Source of the DNA: Chlorobiales bacterium | Lineage (GTDB): Bacteria > Bacteroidota > Chlorobiia > Chlorobiales > Chlorobiaceae | Reading direction: 5' to 3' | Assembly (NCBI GenBank): GCA_022360275.1 | Contig: JAKSDC010000214.1 | Span: 1-11,660 of the forward strand | DNA: 11,660 nt | Shown here: positions 1 through 5,614 of the stretch, one piece after another | Position numbering within the stretch: the first letter of the stretch is position 1 | Layout of the letters: every line of letters starts with the position of its first letter | Notes under the pieces: model-generated | Databases searched by the model: none | What the model saw: the letters and a program-made list of their open reading frames with translations, nothing else | What the model was told of the DNA's origin: nothing | Program-made: the position numbers and the translations under genes

Positions 1-103
1 GACTATAAGGAAGCAACCTTCCATATACAGACGAATATCCAATTATGATAATTAAAACAACAAAAACACTGATGCTTAGTATTTTGATTTTTCTTGAATT
101 CAT
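1..103 (-). CDS. Partial membrane or secreted protein, N-terminus only
   Basis: The minus strand has an ATG at 103 and stays open to the window edge, giving 34 residues. They begin MNSRKIKILS and continue into a hydrophobic stretch (about residues 10-27, rich in V, L and I) after a basic N-terminus, which is a signal peptide or first membrane helix. The start lies 18 nt after the R' core (GTTAGGA, 127-121) of the attC just upstream, as expected for the first gene of the next cassette. There is no clear Shine-Dalgarno sequence, and the leader is AT-rich. The rest of the protein is outside the window, so its function cannot be given. Confidence 0.6.
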   Translation of the reverse strand, partial: MNSRKIKILSISVFVVLIIIIGYSSVYGRLLPYS

Positions 104-120
104 TATTATTTACTTTTTTA

Positions 121-181
121 TCCTAACGTCGCCAATCAGCCGCGCGAGGTATGAACGTCGGATGAATTTGCCTTGTTAGAT
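121..181 (-). other. attC: attC recombination site (61 bp) closing the GNAT cassette
   Basis: Read on the minus strand, R" is ATCTAAC (181-175) and R' is GTTAGGA (127-121), with an imperfect palindrome between them (arms resembling CGG-TGA-TTTG around a GC-rich centre). R" is the exact complement of GTTAGAT at 840-834, the start of the same cassette. This is the relation expected when an attC forms by joining the two ends of a circular cassette. R" is followed by AA, as in the other sites here, which fixes the orientation. Confidence 0.78.
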
Positions 182-183
182 TT

Positions 184-807
184 TCACTGGCATCGATATT
201 CATATATGCATGCCCGGCTATTTGGTGCAGCAAATTGATGAACGGGAGAATAAAAGTCACCTATAATCTCAAAACCGAGCTTTTCATAAAAAGCACTTGC
301 GCCATCTGTATTTGTTTCCACGATGATTGACTTGACCAAGCTTTCTTGGCAATGAGAATGAAATTCACCCCATAACTTCTTTCCGAATCCTTGCCCTCTG
401 AAATGTTTTTCAACTACAAAAAGAACTATTTCACTCCTGCCCTTATCCACTAACCTTGAACGATTATTCTCATGAACGTGAAATGCGTTTAGTAACTCCT
501 TCCTACTGCTCGGTCTAGTGGGTTTTACTTGGAGCAATTTCCATATAATTTTTAATCCGAAAAGAAAGCCACCTTTTGGTTTATTGGCGTTCTCGTTAAG
601 CCCGAAAATGAAGCCCACAACCCTACCGTCTATTTCTATTACTCGCCTAAAGTTACTATTTATCACAGATCCCTTCGTGTAGATTAGCTTTGCAATATCA
701 GCCAGACCTTGTGGCTTGAAATTCTTATCAAATTCCCATGCATCATTGACAAGGGCTTCACACTGTAAATAATCTTTGCTTTCGTAATCTCTTAATATCG
801 TTTCCAT
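184..807 (-). CDS. GNAT-family N-acetyltransferase (207 aa)
   Basis: GNAT proteins move an acetyl group from acetyl-CoA to an amine; the substrate here is unknown. The acetyl-CoA pyrophosphate loop reads RGQGFG at residues 137-142, after a beta-strand (IVLFVVEKHF). It is followed by IIVETN (161-166) and the C-terminal AFYEKLGF motif (172-179), the usual A and B motifs. The insert around residues 75-125 makes the protein longer than a minimal 150-residue GNAT. The start ATG at 807 lies 27 nt inside the cassette boundary (GTTAGAT, 840-834), and repeat copy 1 supplies a promoter just upstream. The ribosome-binding site is weak. The stop comes 2 nt before the R" core of the attC, so gene and cassette are nearly coextensive. 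Confidence 0.88.
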   Translation of the reverse strand: METILRDYESKDYLQCEALVNDAWEFDKNFKPQGLADIAKLIYTKGSVINSNFRRVIEIDGRVVGFIFGLNENANKPKGGFLFGLKIIWKLLQVKPTRPSSRKELLNAFHVHENNRSRLVDKGRSEIVLFVVEKHFRGQGFGKKLWGEFHSHCQESLVKSIIVETNTDGASAFYEKLGFEIIGDFYSPVHQFAAPNSRACIYEYRCQ

Positions 808-833
808 ATCAAAATCACAAGGGCTTTACATAA

Positions 834-925
834 ATCTAACATTATTTGTTATCTGTACTACAGCTCTCCTTGTACCACATCAATAATATACCGCTTAAAC
901 ACTTCTCTCCGGCATGCAACTTGCA
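834..925 (-). promoter_or_regulatory. Repeat copy 1: promoter plus GTTAGAT core
   Basis: On the minus strand this reads -35 TTGATG (883-878), 17 nt, -10 TAGTAC (860-855), 14 nt, then GTTAGAT (840-834). It matches copies 2-5 over the promoter and beyond (GTTTAAGCGGTATATT, and TACAGATAACAAATAATGTT just before the core). It is positioned to transcribe the GNAT gene at 807. Homology to copy 4 continues upstream to about 925, inside the start of the plus-strand ORF at 914. Promoter function is inferred. Confidence 0.72.
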
Positions 926-1126
926 AATTTTGACTTATATGTGGGTAGGGAACTTGCCCCGTTTGCTGTAACACCAAATTCAGAAAACATTCACTTTGAA
1001 AAAGCCGATTTTCGGTCTGCTTATAACTTCTCCATCAACCCGAAAAAAAACCGGATTCGTAAGACAAAATTCTCACTGTCAGGACTTTCCGGTTTGCTGG
1101 ATGCTTATGATATCGAGATTGAGTGA
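914..1126 (+). CDS. Hypothetical 70-aa protein, probably a gene fragment
   Basis: The open frame ATG 914 to TGA 1126 encodes 70 residues ending LLDAYDIEIE. I do not recognise the family. There is no Shine-Dalgarno sequence before the ATG, and an in-frame stop lies at 896-898. The first codons overlap the outer end of repeat copy 1 (homology to copy 4 runs to about 925). The simplest reading is that the 5' end of a longer plus-strand gene was lost when the repeat came to lie here, leaving a C-terminal piece. It could also be a short cassette gene. The composition is protein-like (mixed charge, several aromatics, no low complexity), but coding status is uncertain. Confidence 0.35.
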   Translation: MQLANFDLYVGRELAPFAVTPNSENIHFEKADFRSAYNFSINPKKNRIRKTKFSLSGLSGLLDAYDIEIE

Positions 1127-1186
1127 GGTGTTGTTGATTGATGTGTGATTCCACAAGCGGAAAAGGAAGGAAAGTTGACATAAGGG

Positions 1187-1337
1187 GTGTTATCGAAAGA
1201 CGGAACTAAGTGGCAAAAAGCATTGCTATGCTTGAAAAATACCTTCTAAAGCAGGAGTAAAAAAAGTAATATTCAAGGCTGGCGGTTCACCTTATTACAC
1301 GGCAAAGCCATGGAGCACAGTTAGAAAAAATGCATAA
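1187..1337 (+). pseudogene. Frameshifted small cassette gene
   Basis: Two plus-strand frames seem to belong to one small protein. Frame one runs from GTG 1187 to TAA 1247-1249 and reads VLSKDGTKWQKALLCLKNTF. The overlapping second frame reads SKAGVKKVIFKAGGSPYYTA and onward to TVRKNA, stopping at TAA 1335-1337. A one-base shift near 1245 would join them into about 50 residues. The second stop lies inside the R" core (GCATAAC) of the following attC, as for three intact cassette genes in this window, which supports a real cassette gene. No family is recognised, and no strong start is visible. Confidence 0.35.
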
Positions 1338-1396
1338 CAAACCGCGCAAAGGGAAGCTACACCACGTACTCAGCCCCTTCGCTCAGCGCGTTATGC
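1332..1396 (+). other. attC: attC recombination site (65 bp), plus orientation
   Basis: R" is GCATAAC (1332-1338) and R' is GTTATGC (1390-1396). The interior arms pair imperfectly (CGCGC-AAAGGG against CCCCTT-CGCTCA-GCGCG) around an unpaired centre. The two cores are perfect complements. The AACAA context after R" matches the other attC sites and sets the orientation as plus, opposite to most of the window. The methyltransferase at 1422 follows directly as the next cassette gene. Confidence 0.85.
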
Positions 1397-1421
1397 GGAG
1401 ATCACCAAAAAGGAGGCATCT

Positions 1422-2270
1422 TTGTTTGATAAATTAGAAGAAATAAACTCACGCCCAACACCTTTTCAATTTTATACAGCAGACGAACTATGGACTGATG
1501 AGCATACATCAATGAAGATGCTTGAATACCATTTGAACGAATCTGTTGACCTTTCATCCCGAAACAAAGATTTCATTGCCCGTTCCGTAAAATGGATAAT
1601 GTCTCATTTTGGAATAGAGGTAAATACAAGTATTGCTGATTTTGGTTGTGGACCGGGACTGTATACAGCCCTGTTTGCAGAAAATAATGCTGATGTTACC
1701 GGAATCGACTTTTCAAGCAGATCCATCCAGTACGCAAAAAAGGTTGCTGATCAAAAAGGATTGAATATTAACTACTTTCAGCAAAACTATCTGGAATTTG
1801 AGACTAAAAAAAGATTCGACCTTATTACGATGATTTTTTGCGATTTTTGTGCGTTGAGCCCTGTCCAAAGGAAGGCACTGCTTGCCAAATTCCACAAATT
1901 TCTGAAGCCCGGTGGTTCAGTTCTGTTGGATGTTCATTCGTTAAATACGTTCAATAACAGGAATGAGGTTGTAACGTACGAATATAACCAACTCGATCAT
2001 TTTTGGTCTCCTGAAAATTATTATGGCTTCCTGAACACATTCAAATATGAAAAGGAAAAAGTAACCCTCGATAAATACACGATAATCGAAGAGAAAAGAA
2101 CCCGTGTTGTCTATAACTGGCTACAATATTTCAGTCAAGATTCGTTACGGGAGGAGTTTGAAGAGAACGGATTTGATGCCGCTGAGTTTTACTCTGATGT
2201 CGCAGGCTCGGCTTTTTCCTCAGATTCTCCTGACATGGCAGTTGTCGCGAGGAAAGCGGAGAGCACATAA
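1422..2270 (+). CDS. Class I SAM-dependent methyltransferase (282 aa)
   Basis: This is a Rossmann-fold methyltransferase using S-adenosylmethionine; the acceptor is unknown. Motif I is ADFGCGPGLYT at residues 72-82, the acidic residue ending strand 2 is the D of GID (94-96), and motif II is FDLITMIFCDF (about 132-142). A KPGGSVLLDVHS segment forms the post-II strand. The start is TTG at 1422, chosen because AGGAGG (1411-1416) lies 5 nt upstream; no ATG gives a comparable signal. The gene starts 26 nt after an attC R' core, so it is a cassette gene. Its stop (TAA 2268-2270) lies in a core-like ACATAAC, but no full attC follows. The downstream neighbour runs in the opposite direction. Confidence 0.9.
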   Translation: MFDKLEEINSRPTPFQFYTADELWTDEHTSMKMLEYHLNESVDLSSRNKDFIARSVKWIMSHFGIEVNTSIADFGCGPGLYTALFAENNADVTGIDFSSRSIQYAKKVADQKGLNINYFQQNYLEFETKKRFDLITMIFCDFCALSPVQRKALLAKFHKFLKPGGSVLLDVHSLNTFNNRNEVVTYEYNQLDHFWSPENYYGFLNTFKYEKEKVTLDKYTIIEEKRTRVVYNWLQYFSQDSLREEFEENGFDAAEFYSDVAGSAFSSDSPDMAVVARKAEST

Positions 2271-2340
2271 CTCTCGACTACATTATTCCCCGATCTTCAA
2301 GAACCGGTACAATGGTTGTTGAACTGTTGATATGTTGAAT
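2265..2340. other. Broken junction between converging cassette arrays
   Basis: ACATAAC (2265-2271) looks like the R" core of the attC of the plus-strand methyltransferase cassette (complement GTTATGT; cassette start GTTATGC, 6 of 7). The usual AA, arms and R' do not follow. Within 8 nt the stop codon of the oppositely oriented GNAT remnant appears, whose last codons run through an 8-bp-period repeat (2317-2340). I infer that both attC sites were lost when a plus-oriented and a minus-oriented array were joined here. Confidence 0.4.
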
Positions 2341-2758
2341 TGTGAAACCCATGCAACGGTAACTCCCTGATTTAGAGTCTGGATCAATAGGATATGCTTC
2401 CACATACTTTGCACCACTTTTATTGGCGTATTTGATTGCTTGCTCAAGCAAAATTGACACAATCCTTCTATTTCTAAACTTGCGTTTTATAAAAAAGCAG
2501 GTTAACGACCAAACATTATCCTTCGAATCATCACCACCCAGTGGTCTGTGGGTTTCTCTTGGAGCAATAGAGCACCGTGCAATCGGAGTTTTATCCAGAT
2601 GCCAGTAAGCCAATGGGAATGCCTTCATCAACACGCCTTTTAATGGATAACTTTTTGCCCAACTTCCCTGGGATGGACCCTTTGTTTTCGTTATTTCTCC
2701 ATGCCATACACCAGTAGTAATGTGGACTGCCTTTACTAATTTGATATTCTAAGTTCAT
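2278..2758 (-). pseudogene. Frameshifted GNAT acetyltransferase cassette
   Basis: The gene starts at ATG 2758 (MNLEYQISKG) with AGGAG 5 nt upstream, just inside the R' core of the attC at 2778-2837. Frame one runs to residue 55 (ending EGIPIGLLASG) and stops at 2593-2591. The next frame continues as LDKTPIARCSIAPRE, then VWSLTCFFIKRKFRNR (acetyl-CoA loop region) and GAKYVEAYPIDPD. Restoring one codon between GLLA and LDKTP gives the usual GLLAY-D-P-APRE pattern of this GNAT group, so a 1-2 base indel near 2597-2602 disrupts the gene. The C-terminus is also odd: after YRCMGF it reads through an 8-bp-period repeat, and the normal last helix is missing. A sequencing error could explain the frameshift but not the altered end. 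Confidence 0.72.
2317..2340 (+). repeat. 8-bp-period tandem repeat (TGTTGAAC/TGTTGATA/TGTTGAAT)
   Basis: There are three successive units of the form TGTTGANN, followed by a degenerate fourth. The 14-mer TGTTGAACTGTTGA recurs exactly at 4696 and 5576, which lie between genes, whereas this copy lies within the terminal codons of the GNAT remnant. Confidence 0.6.
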
Positions 2759-2777
2759 GAATCTCCTAGATTCTTAC

Positions 2778-2837
2778 ACATAACGTTTGAATTCACTGGC
2801 AGCGCGAAGCTACGCCCAGTGAAACGTTTTGTTATGC
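2778..2837 (-). other. attC: attC recombination site (60 bp) closing the YoaP-type cassette
   Basis: On the minus strand R" is GCATAAC (2837-2831) and R' is GTTATGT (2784-2778). The arms AAAACGTTTCACTGG and CCAGTGAATTCAAACGTT pair well apart from a few extrahelical bases, around the centre GCGTAGCTTCGCGC. R" is the exact complement of GTTATGC at 3614-3608, the start of the same cassette. The stop codon of the YoaP-type gene (2834-2832) is inside R". Confidence 0.92.
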
Positions 2838-3599
2838 TTTTAATTTTTTCATTATGTTTTTAAATCGTCCATTGCTTATAGGGCTATCGGCTATAATAGT
2901 TCCGTTGTAAATCATGCAAAATGTACCAAAAGGGTTAGGGGCTTCTTGTGCTTCTTTATAATTTTTTAGATTTATGACGTTTATTTTTATTCCGTAATCA
3001 TTTTCCGCTGTTTCGCAGATTTCTTTTACATTTTTGATAGTGTAGGGACATTGATCCGCTCTTATAATAGTCAAGCCACTCGATCTATCAATCGGTTTTA
3101 TATTGAATTTTGGATCTGGTGCGTTTTTTGTAAACTTTTTAACGAGTAATTCAAAGTCTGGCGTTGCTGAATCAGCAACAGTGTAGTTGTTTTTAACAAC
3201 TATTTCCTTACCTGCCATAAAAGAACCTTTACGTGTAACGACAGCGACACCTTTTAATTTTTGTTTTTTTGCATCTTTTTCACATTCGGCAATTAGCTGC
3301 GAGGCAAAACCATTATTTTTGTAGACATTTTTAAATCCTACGAATATACAGTGAATAAACATGAAGTCTTGTGCCTTTACAGGGCGCCAGCAATATTTGC
3401 CGGGTATATATTCAATCATTCCCTGTGTGCCGTCTTTTTCCGAATAAAGAGATTTTATTTTAAGCCCTTCAGAAAATCTGCCGCGAAGCCAGTTCATCTT
3501 TTCAGGCAGCCCAGGCTTTTTAATGTTCTTGTAGCCGCACACTCCAAGTTGCGCAATGTTTTCAATTGTTGTGTCGATTATCGATATGTCTTTCATCAT
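2832..3599 (-). CDS. GNAT acetyltransferase with C-terminal YoaP-like domain (about 255 aa)
   Basis: The N-terminal half is a GNAT fold: FMIHCIFVGFKNVYKNNGFA holds the core strand and a relaxed acetyl-CoA loop (NNGFAS in place of R-x-x-G-x-G), followed by LKGVAVVTRKG. The C-terminal half, beginning about NIKPIDRSSGLTIIRADQCP, resembles the YoaP-like domain. It carries CPY and a thioredoxin-like layout ending FCMIYNGTIIADSPISNGRF. The open frame extends upstream to 3683, but that part runs through the neighbouring attC, so the real start is within the ATGs at 3611, 3599 or 3596. I chose 3599; none has a clear Shine-Dalgarno sequence. The stop lies inside the R" core of the downstream attC. Family assignment is from memory of domain architecture, and the substrate is unknown. 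Confidence 0.78.
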   Translation of the reverse strand: MMKDISIIDTTIENIAQLGVCGYKNIKKPGLPEKMNWLRGRFSEGLKIKSLYSEKDGTQGMIEYIPGKYCWRPVKAQDFMFIHCIFVGFKNVYKNNGFASQLIAECEKDAKKQKLKGVAVVTRKGSFMAGKEIVVKNNYTVADSATPDFELLVKKFTKNAPDPKFNIKPIDRSSGLTIIRADQCPYTIKNVKEICETAENDYGIKINVINLKNYKEAQEAPNPFGTFCMIYNGTIIADSPISNGRFKNIMKKLKA

Positions 3600-3607
3600 A
3601 TTTTTAT

Positions 3608-3747
3608 GCATAACATCGATTTCAGTAGCAAAACGGCCTGAACCGCAGGCGAAGGTATTGGCGAGGTTTTGGAGCGGAGGCACGATCAGTGCCGGAGCGT
3701 CTCTGCCAAAACCGTGACAATAGTTTTGCCTACTGCATTTGTTAGGC
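3608..3747 (-). other. attC: Long attC recombination site (140 bp) closing the methyltransferase cassette
   Basis: On the minus strand R" is GCCTAAC (3747-3741) and R' is GTTATGC (3614-3608). The outer arms pair well: CAGTAGGCAAAAC on one side and GTTTTGCTACTG on the other, with a single extrahelical G, the asymmetry typical of attC. The 140-bp length is at the long end, comparable to Vibrio-type sites, and includes inner hairpins (for example GCCTGAACCGCAGGC on the plus strand). The methyltransferase stop codon (3744-3742) is inside R". Confidence 0.88.
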
Positions 3748-4503
3748 CAATTTTCTTATAACCATCGTTGAACATGTTATTTCGTTTTCCAAAGCACTAT
3801 ATTCAACTTCTTGCTTTTCAATATACTTGCGAAACAATATTTCACCCTCTGGATACTTTTCAATTAATTCATTGCAACGTACTTTGATTTTATCCAATTG
3901 TCCTTCAAATTCATCTGCTAAACATATATCTTTCCCTGTATATTCTCTTTCTATATACATTCCTGCTTTATTGATTTGCACGAATAGTTCTTCTTTTTCT
4001 AATGTTACAGCATGCTTTTTACCATTTTCCATGTATCCATCATCTAATAATATGTATCCATCGTCTTGTAATATTTTTTTTAATGATTCCATAGCGATAG
4101 TATAGCTTTCAAAAATTGGCCCGATAGATCCCATAATTATAAAGTCATATGAACTTTTTATATCCTGTAGATTTCTTATATCCCCAACAACAAAATCACA
4201 ATTTTTAATATTTCTTTGATTTTTATATTTATTGGCATACTGGATGAAGGGTTCTATTGCATCTATTCCCAAACATGTTGAGTCTATTTTTTCTGCAATC
4301 GTACACAAGACAGCGCCTTTACCACAGCCAAGGTCAAGTACGTTTATCTTCCTATCGGGCTTAAGCTCATTTATTACCCTTAATAAAGATTCTGCATGTG
4401 AACCAACCTCATGAAAATCCTGAAGAATATATGGTAAATATGGAACAAGTTCTATTGAATCACAATCCATCGATAAAGCAATACTATCTGTTATTGATTT
4501 CAT
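3742..4503 (-). CDS. Class I SAM-dependent methyltransferase (253 aa)
   Basis: Motif I is VLDLGCGKGAV at residues 55-65, the strand-2 acidic residue is in LGIDAIEPF (78-86), and FVVGDIRNL and YDFIIMGSIGPIF cover motifs II and III. This is a complete Rossmann methyltransferase with unknown acceptor. The frame is open further upstream to 4548, but that would place the start inside the repeat and its core. ATG 4503 (MKSITDSIAL) has GGAGGAGAAAG just upstream and is clearly better. The cassette begins at GTTAGTA (4543-4537) at the edge of repeat copy 2, whose TTGACA/TAGTAT promoter drives it. The sequence is AT-rich like its YoaP-type neighbour and unlike the GC-richer genes to the right. Confidence 0.9.
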   Translation of the reverse strand: MKSITDSIALSMDCDSIELVPYLPYILQDFHEVGSHAESLLRVINELKPDRKINVLDLGCGKGAVLCTIAEKIDSTCLGIDAIEPFIQYANKYKNQRNIKNCDFVVGDIRNLQDIKSSYDFIIMGSIGPIFESYTIAMESLKKILQDDGYILLDDGYMENGKKHAVTLEKEELFVQINKAGMYIEREYTGKDICLADEFEGQLDKIKVRCNELIEKYPEGEILFRKYIEKQEVEYSALENEITCSTMVIRKLA

Positions 4504-4536
4504 TCTTTCTCCTCCATTCCGCCGAAGGCGTGGGCC

Positions 4537-4620
4537 TACTAACATCATTTATTATCTATACTACAGGATTTCTTGTCACCTGTCAACAATATACAGTATA
4601 AACATTTTTCACCAGACCAA
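4537..4620 (-). promoter_or_regulatory. Repeat copy 2: best promoter plus GTTAGTA core
   Basis: On the minus strand this reads -35 TTGACA (4586-4581), 17 nt, -10 TAGTAT (4563-4558), 14 nt, then GTTAG (4543 onward). It is the closest of the five copies to a sigma-70 consensus. The cassette start GTTAGTAGGCC differs from the complement of its attC R" side (GTTAGGCC) by two extra bases (TA). It drives the methyltransferase at 4503. Confidence 0.8.
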
Positions 4621-4890
4621 AACGTCTGCATTATGCATATCCGCAGGCAGGTTTTGATGACTTTTATACAAGTTAGGTCACAGCCGTAAATCAGCTGTTG
4701 AACTGTTGAGTTGTTTGTGCTGAAAACCTGTAGGGACTGACCTGTATGTTGGCTTGCAACGTTATAAATGTGCTTTGCGTGGTCACGAAAAATAGTTCAA
4801 TTGCCTTGCGGGGTGTTCTCTTTCCTTATTCTGAACTTGTGATCTTCAAACAAGCTGAATGCAGTAGCTGACACATCGTCGAGGCTAGAG
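4605..4890 (-). repeat. Direct repeat flanking the DM13 gene, left copy
   Basis: This is homologous to about 5485-5719: the same 3' end of the CxC-motif gene, then TGTTGAACTGTTGA units, then an ATCCGCA-AGGTT stretch running into the promoter repeat. The two copies are diverged by substitutions and small indels. They are in the same orientation, with the DM13 gene between them. The 8-bp-period units are at 4696-4719 here and 5576-5608 in the right copy. Confidence 0.7.
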
Positions 4891-4895
4891 GACAT
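4797..4895 (-). pseudogene. 3'-end remnant of the CxC-motif gene (32 codons)
   Basis: The minus frame from ATG 4895 to TGA 4797 reads MSSSLDDVSATAF, then SLFEDHKFRIRKENTPQGN. It aligns with the last 32 residues of the broken gene ending at 5615 (VSLDEVSPAAF, then RLFEGHKFRIRKENTPQGH). It starts 26 nt after the stop codon of the DM13 gene and has GGAGG about 14 nt upstream, so it could be translated, but nothing of the rest of the protein remains. I read it as a leftover of a duplication in which the DM13 gene now lies between the two copies. Confidence 0.7.
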
Positions 4896-4921
4896 CCTAT
4901 AGTGAAACCTCCAAATATAAA

Positions 4922-5398
4922 CTACTGGTATTTGGCAGACGTAATGAACTCTCCGAAAGCTTCGCACCATACAATAACGCTCGTGAATTCCGACGGATCG
5001 ATATCTGGCGATACTTCCACCACAAAGTTCTCGAATGTTTTAACATCGCCTACACGAACCATCGTAGACTTCAGACGATTGAAGTCTGCTTCGGTCTCAA
5101 CGAATTCCGGAGAAAGATAGAGTTTGTAATCCGGGCCAGGCGCCAGCCTGCCCATAAGGGTAATGTACTTGGGGCCAACCGAAACCGTACCTTCTCCCCA
5201 ATGCAAGGCATCACTGTCTTTCAGGTCTCTTCGGAATTGACCTGTATACCTTGCTTCCGAGGACACCTCCTTTATCGCAGCTTCGCTTGGTGCAGACGGG
5301 GCAGTAAGAATAGGTAACGCATAGATTCCGATCATGAAGCCCAGGACGCCAACGGCGCAGTGCGTTGCGATCAGTAATACCACAGTGCGAATTTTCAT
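4922..5398 (-). CDS. DM13-domain membrane-anchored protein (158 aa)
   Basis: Residues 1-4 are basic and about 5-31 form one hydrophobic helix (VVLLIATHC, then GVLGFMIGIYALPIL), a signal anchor with the rest probably outside the cytoplasmic membrane. Residues about 51-158 match the DM13 pattern: YTGQF, HWGEGTVSV, LAPGPDYKLYLSP, VGDVKTFENFVVEVS, and VIVWCEAFGEFITSA with the conserved Cys145. DM13 domains are proposed to have redox or electron-transfer roles, but no partner is visible here. ATG 5398 has AGGTTGAGG 3 nt upstream. Repeat copy 3 provides the promoter. The gene is flanked by two direct copies of another gene's 3' end, so it looks inserted, but no attC closes it. Confidence 0.85.
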   Translation of the reverse strand: MKIRTVVLLIATHCAVGVLGFMIGIYALPILTAPSAPSEAAIKEVSSEARYTGQFRRDLKDSDALHWGEGTVSVGPKYITLMGRLAPGPDYKLYLSPEFVETEADFNRLKSTMVRVGDVKTFENFVVEVSPDIDPSEFTSVIVWCEAFGEFITSAKYQ

Positions 5399-5439
5399 AA
5401 CCTCAACCTTTTATGAGTTATTGCTACGCTTCACCTTTT

Positions 5440-5520
5440 TTCCGTACTACCAAAATCCTTGTCTACCTGTCAACAATATACAGTATAAATACTTTTCGCC
5501 AGATCATCGCAGCTTTATAG
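5440..5520 (-). promoter_or_regulatory. Repeat copy 3: promoter without the GTT core
   Basis: On the minus strand -35 is TTGACA (5473-5468) and -10 is TAGTAC (5449-5444) with an 18-nt spacer, one longer than in copies 1, 2 and 4. Upstream of the -35 the sequence GTATTTATACTGTATATTG matches copy 2 almost perfectly. Similarity stops right after the -10 box, and the GTT core at +14 is missing. It drives the DM13 gene at 5398. Confidence 0.7.
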
Positions 5521-5614
5521 TTATCCGCATGTAGGTTCTTATGCCTTATTTACCAGATATACTGTTGCTGATGGATGTTGAACTGTTGATTTTGCTGAGT
5601 CGTTGAATTTAAAC

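Noticed and set aside
3620..3680. Hairpins inside the long attC as a separate terminator or small RNA
   Set aside because: They are part of the attC foldback, and no T run follows on the transcribed strand.
3600..3683. Upstream extension of the YoaP-type GNAT reading frame
   Set aside because: This part of the frame lies in the 140-bp attC, whose arms explain the sequence; the translated residues are not family-like, so I start the gene at 3599.
4504..4548. Longer N-terminus of the methyltransferase (ATG 4548)
   Set aside because: It would start inside the promoter repeat's core and lacks a ribosome-binding site, while ATG 4503 has GGAGGAG just upstream.
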